The notes below the pieces were generated by a model, which saw only the letters and a list, made by a program, of their open reading frames with translations, had not been told where the DNA came from and did no database searches. A stretch of DNA of 64,000 nt from Corylus avellana. Taxonomy: Eukaryota > Streptophyta > Magnoliopsida > Fagales > Betulaceae. The stretch covers positions 2,004,669 through 2,068,668 of the forward strand of contig NC_081550.1 of assembly GCF_901000735.1 (NCBI RefSeq), given 5' to 3'. Of the stretch, positions 55,246 through 64,000 are shown one piece after another (position 1 is the first letter of the stretch; the number at the start of each line of letters is the position of its first letter). A program made the translations under genes and the position numbers.

Positions 55246-55699
55246 GAAAAGGGGAAGTGTGGGAGGGGAGAAAATAAGATAATCTTGGGACTTGGAAAGA
55301 ACCCAGCTATTTTTATGGGACAGTGTGTGAAAGGGAGTGTTTAAAAAAAAAAAAAATTACCTCACCGAGAATAGAGTTTGAAAGACAAAAATATAATTAG
55401 GTTTGGAGGTTGTCTCCCAAAACCAGAGAGAATATACTTTGTAGAAGAAGAAGCATATATACGTATACAATTATAAAGCAGCATGGGTTGTTGTTGTAAG
55501 ATGATCCTCTCTTGCCTTGCGTTTTTCTCCTCCTTGGGAAACAAATAGTTCCAATCCCACACAGCATTTGCTTTGGTGGGTGCGCCCTGGTCGCCTCACA
55601 GACTCTCACTGTTTTTGATCATCTCGATCTCTCTCTCTCTCTCTGGTCTCCAATACCCGAGCCCCATCTGCCTAATTTAATTCATTTCTTCTGCAATTA

Positions 55700-55700
<1 letters not shown>
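54925..55700 (-). promoter_or_regulatory. GA-rich upstream region of the WIP gene
   Basis: Immediately upstream of the start codon (reading leftwards into the gene) are two GA microsatellites (54986-55006 and 55211-55243) and a CT-rich patch at 55629-55645. Such GAGA tracts are common in 5' regions of plant developmental regulators and bind BPC proteins (family knowledge). No TATA box could be assigned. Confidence 0.45.
55211..55243. repeat. (GA)n microsatellite
   Basis: About 33 bp of GA repeat in the WIP upstream region. Confidence 0.95.

Positions 55701-55704
<4 letters not shown>

Positions 55705-55735
<31 letters not shown>
55705..55735. repeat. (TA)n microsatellite
   Basis: About 31 bp of TA repeat. 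Confidence 0.95.
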
Positions 55736-55737
<2 letters not shown>

Positions 55738-55739
55738 AG

Positions 55740-57660
55740 TCTATTTTCATGTCCAAAAGACATGTCTAAACTCTTGCTTCCAAGTTCCAAGTTACACCCC
55801 GTATCATGAGAACAAATATTACCATAATCCTTAGTAAACAGTAATTTATTCAGTTTAATAACTCGATAACACAAAAATCTTAGATCATGTCCCTTCTTAA
55901 TTTGTTTATATTTATTTGGATTGAGTGATGGGGAATTGGAGAAAGACTAATGCTTGTCACCCCCGACTTTTAGGGTGTGTTTGGTAAATGTTTTTGTTTG
56001 AGTAATAATAAGAATTGATTGATATGATACAAATGTGTTGCCTTTTGTGAAAGAAAAATAAAAAAGTAGTTTTGAAAAGATGTTTAATCTTTAGGGGAGA
56101 GTAAAATCATTTACCATATCGTTTAGTGAAGCGAAAAAACATAAGAGAAATTTGTTAAGTTGGTCTGAGGTTGTGACAAATAATTCTCTAGGATTTCAAA
56201 AGCATTGAGAAATAACTCCGTGTAGTATAATTGTGTAACGTATAAATAACTCCCTTAAGACATTCTTAATGAATTAAGCACAATTGACAACAAATGGCCA
56301 TAAGGGTATAAATGAACCACCAAATGGCCTCCGGGGCGGAACTATAGCCCGGCTTGGGACAGTAATTTTTCAAATTTTAAAAATTCTCTCAAAATTATAA
56401 GTTTTTATGGAATAAACCCTTTAAAATTATGTTTTACCACCCCCTAATGGCTGTAAGAGTAGAATTGCTAGTAATCTTTGTTTCTTGGGACACTATTAAT
56501 CATTGTGCAGCTATCCCCTGGAATCAAAAAGAGAATAAGTTAAATAACAAAAATAAAGAAGAGAGTTAATTTTGCGAGTTATATAATGATTGCTTTCCAT
56601 TAAATAGGTCTTTTAAGTATATGATGATCTTTAGCAAAAGGAAGCATTATGAATGAATATATATATTGAATCACTAATTGATTAAAAGGTGTTTTAATTG
56701 ATCTCTTCAAGTTTTGGAGCTGAAGGCAGAAATAGATTATTAAATCCTCACTCATGACCACTTAATTATCTTAAGAAGTTAAGCCAATAAAGAATGGTTA
56801 ATTTAATTACTTAATTAATGTTTTAATATTTTCCTGATCATTTGCAATCTTAAATTTTCCTTAAATAATTAATTAAAATAAAAGATGAACGGTAAAGACA
56901 AAATATCTTTTCACATAAGACTTAGTACTACATGCAATACGAGCAATTTATTGCACTCGATGGAGATATTATGGAAGGACATAAAACGTAAATAATGGAA
57001 AACAACCACTGCGAGCTAGTACATGGCTTCCCATGTTACTCGACCCCCTTGAGTACGTACCTAGCTAGCTAATGCTAGAGCCTAGATCCTTTTGCTTATC
57101 CTACTATACAAATAAATAACGTGATCAGATCGAGTAAAGAATTGGATGGATGGGATTAATTCAAAGTGTACAATTGAGTGGGACCTTTTAATTATATAAA
57201 GAGTCAGGATATGATGATCTCGACAGAACTGTCGGCTGTGGGAATTTCATTTATTTCATGGGTAATTTACTATTTTAGCATGGGGACAATTCGGAGGATT
57301 TGGATACCAATGGAACAATTGTACGTACCATCAGATTAGCCTTAGCTTTACTCTCACCTCTAGCTCTATAAAGTGAGTCTTCTTCAGTCAATGAAATTTT
57401 TTATAGCAAATTTAGCTTTCACCTTTCAGCCTAAATTCAACAACCTCACTATAATAATGGAGGAAAATGTTTAAGCAGAGACATTTCATGACCCAACAAC
57501 ATTAATTAATATTAACAATTTTAAGATGAGTTAATTCTTGAGTTGGGCAAGATTAATTAGCTTGATTTTAATCTTCTGATCCATTTCGATCATTCATTTA
57601 GGGATATTTGTTTTAAATGAGAACAAGAGAGAACAAATAATTAAGATTCGTTTGGCTTCT
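55740..57660. other. Intergenic, no gene seen
   Basis: AT-rich single-copy looking DNA without coding signal or recognised repeat. Confidence 0.5.
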
Positions 57661-58201
57661 TTGGAAGATATATGATACTACATGAAAAACCTAATATACG
57701 ACTCCTAACAACATCTAGAAGGGAGTTGAATAGGTGTATGAAAATAACAGCGGAATTTAAAATTAAACAATCCAATCAATCATTCACCAAAATATGTAAA
57801 GCAGTGACACAGATATTTTGGTTGCAAAAAGGAAACCATTTAGAGAACTCTCTAAATTCTAAAACCTCTCTAAAGCAGCCAAACCCAGGAAATCAACTAA
57901 ATCAGTAAAAGAATAAGAATTACAAGAAGTTTACACTTACAAAACATTTGCAATTGACACTCTCTTGTATAAGACAAGCGACTCACTTGCCTTCTACCAC
58001 AGTAGCCATTTCCAGAGACAGCTGACGCAATCCTTCTACGTGATCTCCCTTCATCGGAATTCCGGTTGACTTCACTTCAACAATCACCTAGTAAGATCAA
58101 ACGATCACTCTAAGAGAGAGAATAAACGCTCTATATCAAGGACTCTCTTAGCACAAACTCCGAGCTCTAGATGCAGAATTCGTACATATACAGATCTGTA
58201 A

Positions 58202-58236
<35 letters not shown>

Positions 58237-58600
58237 CTAAAGACCCCTAGTTTAGGTAGAACTCAATTACAATGTAAAATAGACCTAGAAGGTACGGGCC
58301 GTCATGACGGTAAATGAGCTCATCCGAACAGGGCTAGGGCAACATCGCTTTCTGTGTTCTTTTGCTGTGACGCATTCAAACGGCTTATAGACGAGGTTGC
58401 AGATGAAACTCTCGGGTTTTCTTGTTTTTCTCTCTCGTTCGGACGACATGCAGATGGGCTTGCAGATGAGGCTCTTGAGATTCAAATTAACTGTGCAGCA
58501 CTGAAATCCTGTCCGAACAGACGCCCATAGTGATTTGGCATTTTGAATCCATTTTGACCACCGAACATTTAGCCAATAATTAAAAACTTACACTATATAT
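57661..58600. other. Probable dispersed-repeat DNA, no gene
   Basis: Less AT-rich than the surroundings, with text such as AACATCTAGAAGGGAGTTGA that recalls the start of common plant retroelement-derived repeats. No protein motif is present and the ends could not be set. A (TA)n tract lies at 58206-58232. Confidence 0.35.
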
Positions 58601-58639
58601 ATTATTAAAAATAAAAAAAAATTAAAAAATTAAAAAAAA

Positions 58640-59760
58640 GCACCAGCTCTCATGGTGAAGACTCACCATGGGCAGTCACTTATTATTGAATCTAGCTAGG
58701 ACCATATATAATACCCCCATGACCAAGTTCTACCACCTAATTATAAGCTACTTACAAAAGGGTTTTGGATAAGAAAGTATTTTTCGTATTTCAAGGAAAC
58801 TACCCCCCCCCCCCGGTTGAAAGGAAAAATTAGGAAAGGGGTAAAAGAATCAAAAAACCGAAAATAGGAGTGGACTCCCTAACAATAAATTCAAAACGAA
58901 AATTATAGTGTAAAAATACAACCAAATAGTAGGAAATTGGTCAAAAATTGACGTGGTTCTCTCAAAATGGGCCACATAGAACAATAAAAGCACTAAAAGA
59001 AAGGTCGCAGGCAGAGGCATGACGGTTGCGAGACCATTCAACCCTACCCTAACCCCAATACAAGGGATGCAAACAGGGTATGACCCTCAAAATACCTTTC
59101 AACCTTACCAGAAACAACACTCGCTTGGAAACCGCAACAACCACTAGAAGGAAGGAAGATGAAGTGGGAAAGGCACTATCACTATCCAAATGAGGAATCG
59201 ATGAATCGAGAGGTACCAACACAATGTCTTAAGCAACTCTACAATTGGATCAAACCAAGTAAATAGAAGAAGTCAAAAAACCCAAAACTAACAAATACAA
59301 CAACAAAATACATAAGAACATACAGAAAAAAAAAAAAAACAAAAAAACAAAAAAACAAAAAACAAAAAACAAAAACAAAAACAAAAACAAAAAAAAACAA
59401 CAGCATGGTGGGGGCATGGCAACTAGAGCACACAGATCGATGCGTGGGATACACATTTCAGAGAGTGAGATCCACATGCCGGTTCATGGTGGTCAAAGCA
59501 AAACGTGGAGGGCGGCAGTGGGAAGTTAACAAACTTGGTGGACTAGCACGTTGGAAGACAGAACTAACGAAGGAGAATAGATCTAGTTTTAAGAAAATCG
59601 AATTGAATAAAAAAACCCAAATCGCTTCAGGAAGCGGCGAGCAGCGCAGCGTGATGCTGGTGAAACGAAGACTGGGCACAAAGAAGTTTTGGGGGTGGCA
59701 AAACTAACCCCACATCTACCACCTCCTTTTTTTCATTTTTGAGGGAGTGGCCAAAGTGGT
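58640..59760. other. Low-complexity and possible retroelement leader (minus strand), no gene
   Basis: Contains a C run (58803-58814) and a long A/C-rich tract (59327-59400, AAAAAC repeats). The 59405-59700 segment is GC-richer, open on both strands, and may be a 5' leader of a retroelement read on the minus strand. No domain is recognised. Confidence 0.35.
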
Positions 59761-60026
59761 CGTTTATTTAGAAAGATAATCTCAGTAATTTTTTTTTTTA
59801 ATTATGTTTTTATTTTTAAATAATTTTAAGGACATTTAGGTAAGAAGAGAATTAAGCACATGCGATTACTTTTTTGTTCATTTTAATGTCAATTCCTAAT
59901 AGTAATAGACTGCCTAATTTGACACGTGATAGTAGTTTAAGAGGTCCCAATGCCACTTTTCAGAGATTGAATGCGTAAATGCAAATGTAATTATAGTTCA
60001 AAGAGCTTTCAAGTATATGACTCCCC

Positions 60027-60087
60027 NNNNNNNNNNNNNNNNNNNNNNNNNNNNNNNNNNNNNNNNNNNNNNNNNNNNNNNNNNNNN
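60027..60087. other. Assembly gap (61 N)
   Basis: Sixty-one N, a sized gap. Confidence 0.99.
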
Positions 60088-60306
60088 CAATGTATAAACC
60101 CCAATTAGGGCAAAGAGTACATGATCGGATTACAACAACCCGTGCTAATGATATTTGAAAAAATGTTAAAAATTACACTTTTATTTTACTTCGTTAATGT
60201 GACACTATTCATCTACGTTTGTTCAAAATATGATGTTAATGTATAGCATTACCTTAATTCTTGTTATTCTTCTTTCAAGAAAACAAAAAACGCATTAAGA
60301 AGAAGG

Positions 60307-60326
60307 NNNNNNNNNNNNNNNNNNNN
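60307..60326. other. Assembly gap (20 N)
   Basis: Twenty N, a sized gap. Confidence 0.99.
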
Positions 60327-60525
60327 ACAAAATGTATAAGAATAGTTTTAATATTGTAGAGGGTATCTTAAAAGTCCATTTTAAAAATTAAACTATGAAC
60401 TCACGCTTCCTTGTTATATACTGTTTCCGAGAGAGCACGACTGTGTCCTCTGTGAGATGTTCGAGTCTCCCTGCCCATGTTCTGTTCTGAGATTTTCAAA
60501 CATGTACCTCTATTTCCGTAAACCA

Positions 60526-60527
<2 letters not shown>

Positions 60528-60565
<38 letters not shown>
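60528..60565. repeat. (TA)n microsatellite at a transposon edge
   Basis: About 38 bp of TA repeat directly left of the element at 60566-61313. A second TA tract lies directly right of it. Confidence 0.9.
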
Positions 60566-60568
<3 letters not shown>

Positions 60569-61313
60569 GAAAATGCACTTTACTCCTTTGAAGTTTGACA
60601 TCTTTTTCAATTTGAACTCTAATGTTTAAAAATTAACAATGTACCTTCCTGAAGTTTCAAAAATTTTCAATTCCAACCATCCGTTACTTATCGCCGTCTA
60701 AGTAGACGGAAATCCCACCACGTGAGACGCATTTTTAGTGTTATTTTTTCCTAATTGCCCAAAAATAATAATAATAATAATAATAATAATATTTTTTTAA
60801 AAAAATATGAGTCACCCCCTTGGGCCATTTGGGGGTGGCCTGGGGTGGCTCGCTACCCCCAAATCGGCCATTTGGGGGTAGTTCGGCCACTTCCAAGGAG
60901 GCAAAGGGAATGGCCGAAGTTGGGGGTGGCTTTGGCCACCACTTTGGCTCCTTGGGCCACCCCAAATGGCCGGTTTGGAGGTGGGTTTGGCCACCCTCTT
61001 TGGCTCCTTGGGGATGGCTCTGACCGTGGGGTGGCTCGCCATCCCCAATTCGGCCAGATGGGGGTGGTCGTAGCCATCCCCATTTTTTTTTTTTTTTAAT
61101 ATATTTTTTTAGGGGCAATTTGGGGAGTAAGACCAAAAATGTCACATACGTCTCACGTGGTGGATCGAATTTTCGTCTACTCGGACAGTGATTAGTAATG
61201 GAGGGTTTAAATTACAAATTTTTGAAACTTTATGAAGATATATTACAAATTTTTAAATATTGAAGTTCAAATTAAAAAATATATCAAACTTCAAGAAATA
61301 AAGTGCATTTCTC
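60566..61313. mobile_element. Long-TIR element with large GC-rich core
   Basis: Inverted ends GAAAATGCACTTTACTCCTT and, complemented, GAGAAATGCACTTTATTTCT. The arms include GAAGTTTGA, AATTTTTGAAACTT-type and CACGTGAGACG segments in opposite orientation. The core (about 60815-61085) is a dense mix of GGGGGTGGC, GGCCACC, GGCCATTTGGGGGT and GGGGATGGC. Both outer sides are (TA)n, so a TA-rich target, or a target duplication hidden in it, is likely but cannot be read. Open frames in the core (up to 134 codons) follow from its lack of stops. Confidence 0.75.
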
Positions 61314-61314
61314 A

Positions 61315-61340
<26 letters not shown>
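61314..61340. repeat. (TA)n microsatellite at a transposon edge
   Basis: TA repeat directly right of the element at 60566-61313, continuing as TATATATG variants. Confidence 0.9.
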
Positions 61341-61344
<4 letters not shown>

Positions 61345-61351
<7 letters not shown>

Positions 61352-62460
61352 ATATTATTTTCCTTCCATATTTGTAGTTTCACACGTACGCTTTGGGATT
61401 GCAATTTGCAATGAAGTTTCTCATGCCTCAGCAGTCAGCATCCCTTGCTCGAAGATTTCCCAAATCTGTCAAACAATTAATAAATACAGTCAAAGTGAAG
61501 AAGAGTAATAAATAAATAAATTGATGATTAAAATAAAAAAGAATACTGTGTTTGCATGCATAAGTCTGCAGAAGAAACATGTGGGACACTTTGTGGGGAG
61601 CTCTGAGATCGACACGTAAGGGAATTTCAGAGGAAAAAGGCGGTTTCAGAGTGATGATTAAATATGGAGTCACTGTTCATATAAAGTATTGACGTCACTT
61701 CACAAATTTTGTAGCGCTTATTTCTCTCTCGATCGCACGGTTTTTCTCACTTCTCTGCAAGGCTTGTCATTTTCTCGCTGCTGCTGCAGCTGCTGCTGCT
61801 TCTTCTTCATCGAATGCTTTTCAGAATCATAACCTGTAAATTTGTCTGTTGCTTCAGACTCTAATATATATAACCCTGTCTACCTCTCTGTCTATTACAC
61901 GATATATGCATCCCCGAGGAATTTTCATTGCAGATGCATGCATCTATTGTATCGAAAAAACATTAATAATAAAAGAAAATTAACTAACTTTTATATATAT
62001 ATATATATATATATTAAAAATAAACTATTATTTTTCAAAAACATGAAGAAAAAACAAATTCCTCAAATTGTTTTCTTCTTTTAGCTTAACATAAAAATTT
62101 TCTGAAGAGAGACACTTGGCTAGAAGTGCAAAAAAACCAAAAAAAAAAACAAAAAAAAAACACATGAAAATCAAGTGCATTAATAAGAAATGCTAAAGCA
62201 GCTGTCTACTACTATTTTCTCACGGTTTTCAAAAAAAAAAAACATTTATTTTCCTTACCAAAAAAAAAAAATAAAAAACCACAAAAGACAAGATGACATA
62301 ATTTTCCACATGTTGCACTTTGAGGGTGGGCATATAACTCACTAATGGTAGCCCAAAACAACTGAAAATAGCATTTTAATTATAAGGCACTAGCTAGCAT
62401 CTTACAATAGAGAAGAAGATGATCGAGTACAACTCCAATCAACCACCAAGACATGAAACT
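61345..62460. other. Intergenic, no gene called
   Basis: Contains a promoter-like patch (TATAAAG at 61680-61686, TGACGTCA palindrome at 61690-61697, CT-rich text after it, a GCTGCTGCTGCAGCTGCTGC tract at about 61777-61800). No exon with a recognisable product follows on either strand. A (TA)n tract lies at 61992-62014. Confidence 0.4.
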
Positions 62461-62851
62461 TCTTGAAGGATCTTCCATAGGGCGGCTAACCAAGTAAAGA
62501 ACGTTGCTTTTAAGGGAACCATACTCCGCCAAAATCTCTTCCATCGGAAAGAACTATCAAGAGGGACGATGTAGAACAATCTAACATCAAACAAGCCTCT
62601 TTTGGAGGGGTCCAACAAAGCTTGTCTTCACTTCCCCGCCCCAATTTGAAAGAATATAATAAATTAAAAAGCAAAACAAAGACATCTACCTCGCAATCAT
62701 AAACCGATTTAATAAAGCTTACGTTCCAATAATGAGAGCCACTAGAAATCTTTAAATGATCTGCCACAAAAGCATCTTTAACGCAAGCAAAATTATACAA
62801 ATCTAGAGAATTAAGCTTCCTTGGGGGCCTGATCCTCACACCACATATCAT
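62461..62851 (-). pseudogene. LINE ORF2 C-terminal remnant (zf-RVT region)
   Basis: Minus-strand translation contains KDAFVADHLKISSGSHYWNV, then a segment ending SEDKLCWTPPK, and, after a one-base frame change near 62600, GLFDVRLFY followed by WKRFWRSMVPLKATFFTWLA. This is the layout of the region downstream of reverse transcriptase in plant L1-type elements (W..S...D...W-P...G.F.V; then the zinc-binding zf-RVT segment with VP....FF.WLA). The reverse-transcriptase and endonuclease parts are absent. It is dead retrotransposon debris. Confidence 0.75.
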
Positions 62852-63109
62852 GTTTTATTTTTTACCGAGCATTGCTGTAAACACACAAAAAAAAAGAAAA
62901 AAGAGAGAGAAATACATAATGACATGAAGCCATATATGTTACGTTAAATACACAATGAATTGAACCAGATGTTATACAAGTCTTGAACCAAGAAGATTAT
63001 GTTCTTTTCACAAATCAAAACGAAATTAATCCCCACAATCACTGTTTATTCAAGAAAGGCATATATAGCCGTAGAGGATGATGATCCGCTGGTACAACAA
63101 ATATTGCAG

Positions 63110-63470
63110 CCTTAGATAAGCAATGTCTCTTCAGCCCTATTGTAAGATGGCTAATGTATGTTAATGAAGTGGGTGGGGACCGACCTATCTTGACGTCCTA
63201 AAATAAAAGACTGGCTATTCGGAACCTTTTCTGGGAAAGCTTGACAAAATAGGAAGCCACATCTTCAAGCACAATCGTACATACATTCTTCAACCTTAGG
63301 GTAAGAAATTTCTATTCAGCCCTTTTGGTAAAGATGGCTCAAGGAATCCTAAACAATGGATGGGGACCAATCTATGGGGATGGCCTAAAATGAAAAATGC
63401 TATTAAGTGAATCTTTCTTGGTAAACTTCGACAAAAAGGAACTCACATTTTCTAGGAAAATAGGACCAAC
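63110..63470. repeat. Two degenerate tandem copies of an about 175-bp unit
   Basis: 63117-63290 and 63296-63470 share, in the same order, TTCAGCCC..TTG.TAA.ATGGCT, TGGGGACC.A.CTAT, CCTAAAAT.AAA and T.GACAAAA..GGAA..CACAT. Divergence is high, so the duplication is old. Non-coding. Confidence 0.65.
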
Positions 63471-63807
63471 TTAGTTGAAGATTGGCCTCACATTTTCCTT
63501 GGAATACTACTACATTTGGAGGCAGACGATTTTAGATTTTGTCGACTCAACATTTATCACATGTCATGTAAATGAATTAAAGAAAAAATTAATAATTCAA
63601 AAAAAAAAAAAAAAAAGCACAGCCATATGCACGCCCATAATTGATGTTTCCTTGTTGCCTCTCTATCCCCATTCCCCCTCCCCAAAAAAAAAAAAAAAAT
63701 CACTAGCAACAACACTAGGCCTCTACATCAAAAACAAAAATTAGTTACAAAAAAGAAGTGTGGCGACTAGCATCCAAAGGAGAAGAAACCAGAGTACAAA
63801 GAGGACC

Positions 63808-63962
63808 TCAGTTCCGATAACCAACCCCGAAGTGAAACCTCTTGGCATGCCTGTCATTGAATGCGTATTCAAGACGTAGCGGCCCCAGTGGTGACTCAAC
63901 TCGGATGCCAAACCCATATCCATATCCACTTCCAGGCTTCAGCCTTGCTCCGGCAGGATCAC
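63808..63962 (-). CDS. OEP80: OEP80 (Omp85-family plastid outer-envelope protein), terminal exon only
   Basis: Minus-strand exon preceded by an intron acceptor (TTCTTTGTTAG) and coding, from its first full codons, for [20 protein letters not shown], then [16 protein letters not shown] and the end [10 protein letters not shown] before TGA at 63808-63810. This is the C-terminal beta-strand region of OEP80 (Toc75-V), the Omp85 protein needed for insertion of beta-barrel proteins into the chloroplast outer envelope; the last Phe-containing strand is the usual Omp85 ending. The remainder of the gene lies beyond the right edge of the window. Confidence 0.85.
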
Positions 63963-64000
63963 CTAACAAAGAAGCACGAATATTTGGAAAATGTGCACAA

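Noticed and set aside
60741..61145. 134-codon Pro/Trp-rich frame and several overlapping frames on both strands
   Set aside because: They follow from the stop-free GC-rich core of a long-TIR element; no conserved domain and frames exist in all phases.
61560..61720. Possible snRNA-type or other RNA gene promoter (GTCCCACATGT on the minus strand; TATAAAG and TGACGTCA on the plus strand)
   Set aside because: Spacing between the upstream-like element and a TATA box does not fit, and no snRNA body or conserved microRNA was recognised.

Overview
The window is nuclear DNA of a woody-type eudicot, most likely a rosid. The evidence is AT-rich, intron-containing genes with GT-AG introns, plant-only families (PSY1R-type leucine-rich-repeat receptor-like proteins, a WIP zinc-finger factor, a plastid OEP80 exon, a mitochondrial CcmE), and dense MITE, LTR and LINE debris. 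The species cannot be read from the sequence; Fagales is only a guess. There are four runs of N: two of exactly 100 (3774-3873 and 10857-10956), one of 61 and one of 20.

Region 1 (1-35.5 kb) is a rearranged receptor cluster. It holds one intact receptor-like protein gene at 6209-8344 (-), a second at 14350-16539 (-), and a third at 32427-34349 (+) that is an inverted near-copy of the first but stops before its membrane anchor. Around them lie a 3'-half pseudogene (9384-10325), two 5' fragments (1343-1640 and 21402-21545) and orphan promoters (5130-5340 and 28530-28730). Between the second and third receptor genes sits a tandem pair of genes for small secreted cysteine-rich proteins (24034-24571, frameshifted; 30059-30574, intact). 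Because the pair is duplicated, several transposon insertions can be dated against an empty site: a solo LTR with a 5-bp target duplication, a 401-bp TRIM-like element and a nested pair of Mutator-like elements.

Region 2 (35.5-47 kb) is ordinary single-copy gene space. A GC-rich single-exon CCME gene (-) lies divergently from a 12-exon ZTP29-type ZIP zinc transporter gene (+) whose reconstructed product is 276 residues. A 155-bp piece of this transporter gene (exon 8 with both splice sites and flanking intron) is present again 22 kb away at 22462-22616, next to a minisatellite-bearing transposon end, with essentially no divergence.

Region 3 (47-64 kb) is mostly intergenic. It holds a two-exon WIP-family C2H2 zinc-finger gene (52730-54924, -), MITEs, microsatellites, a broken LINE reverse-transcriptase tail (62461-62851, -) and, at the right edge, the terminal exon of OEP80 (-).

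A recurring theme is a set of long-TIR, Mutator-like elements (about 529-1083, 18424-19034, 23152-23663, 28159-28495, 60566-61313) whose arms differ but whose centres share a GC-rich core built of GGGGTGGC and its complement. Where the insertion site can be read, they carry 9-10 bp target duplications. The block order around the two 100-N gaps is inconsistent between the two copies of the same sequence, so part of the receptor cluster may be misassembled or may contain both haplotypes.
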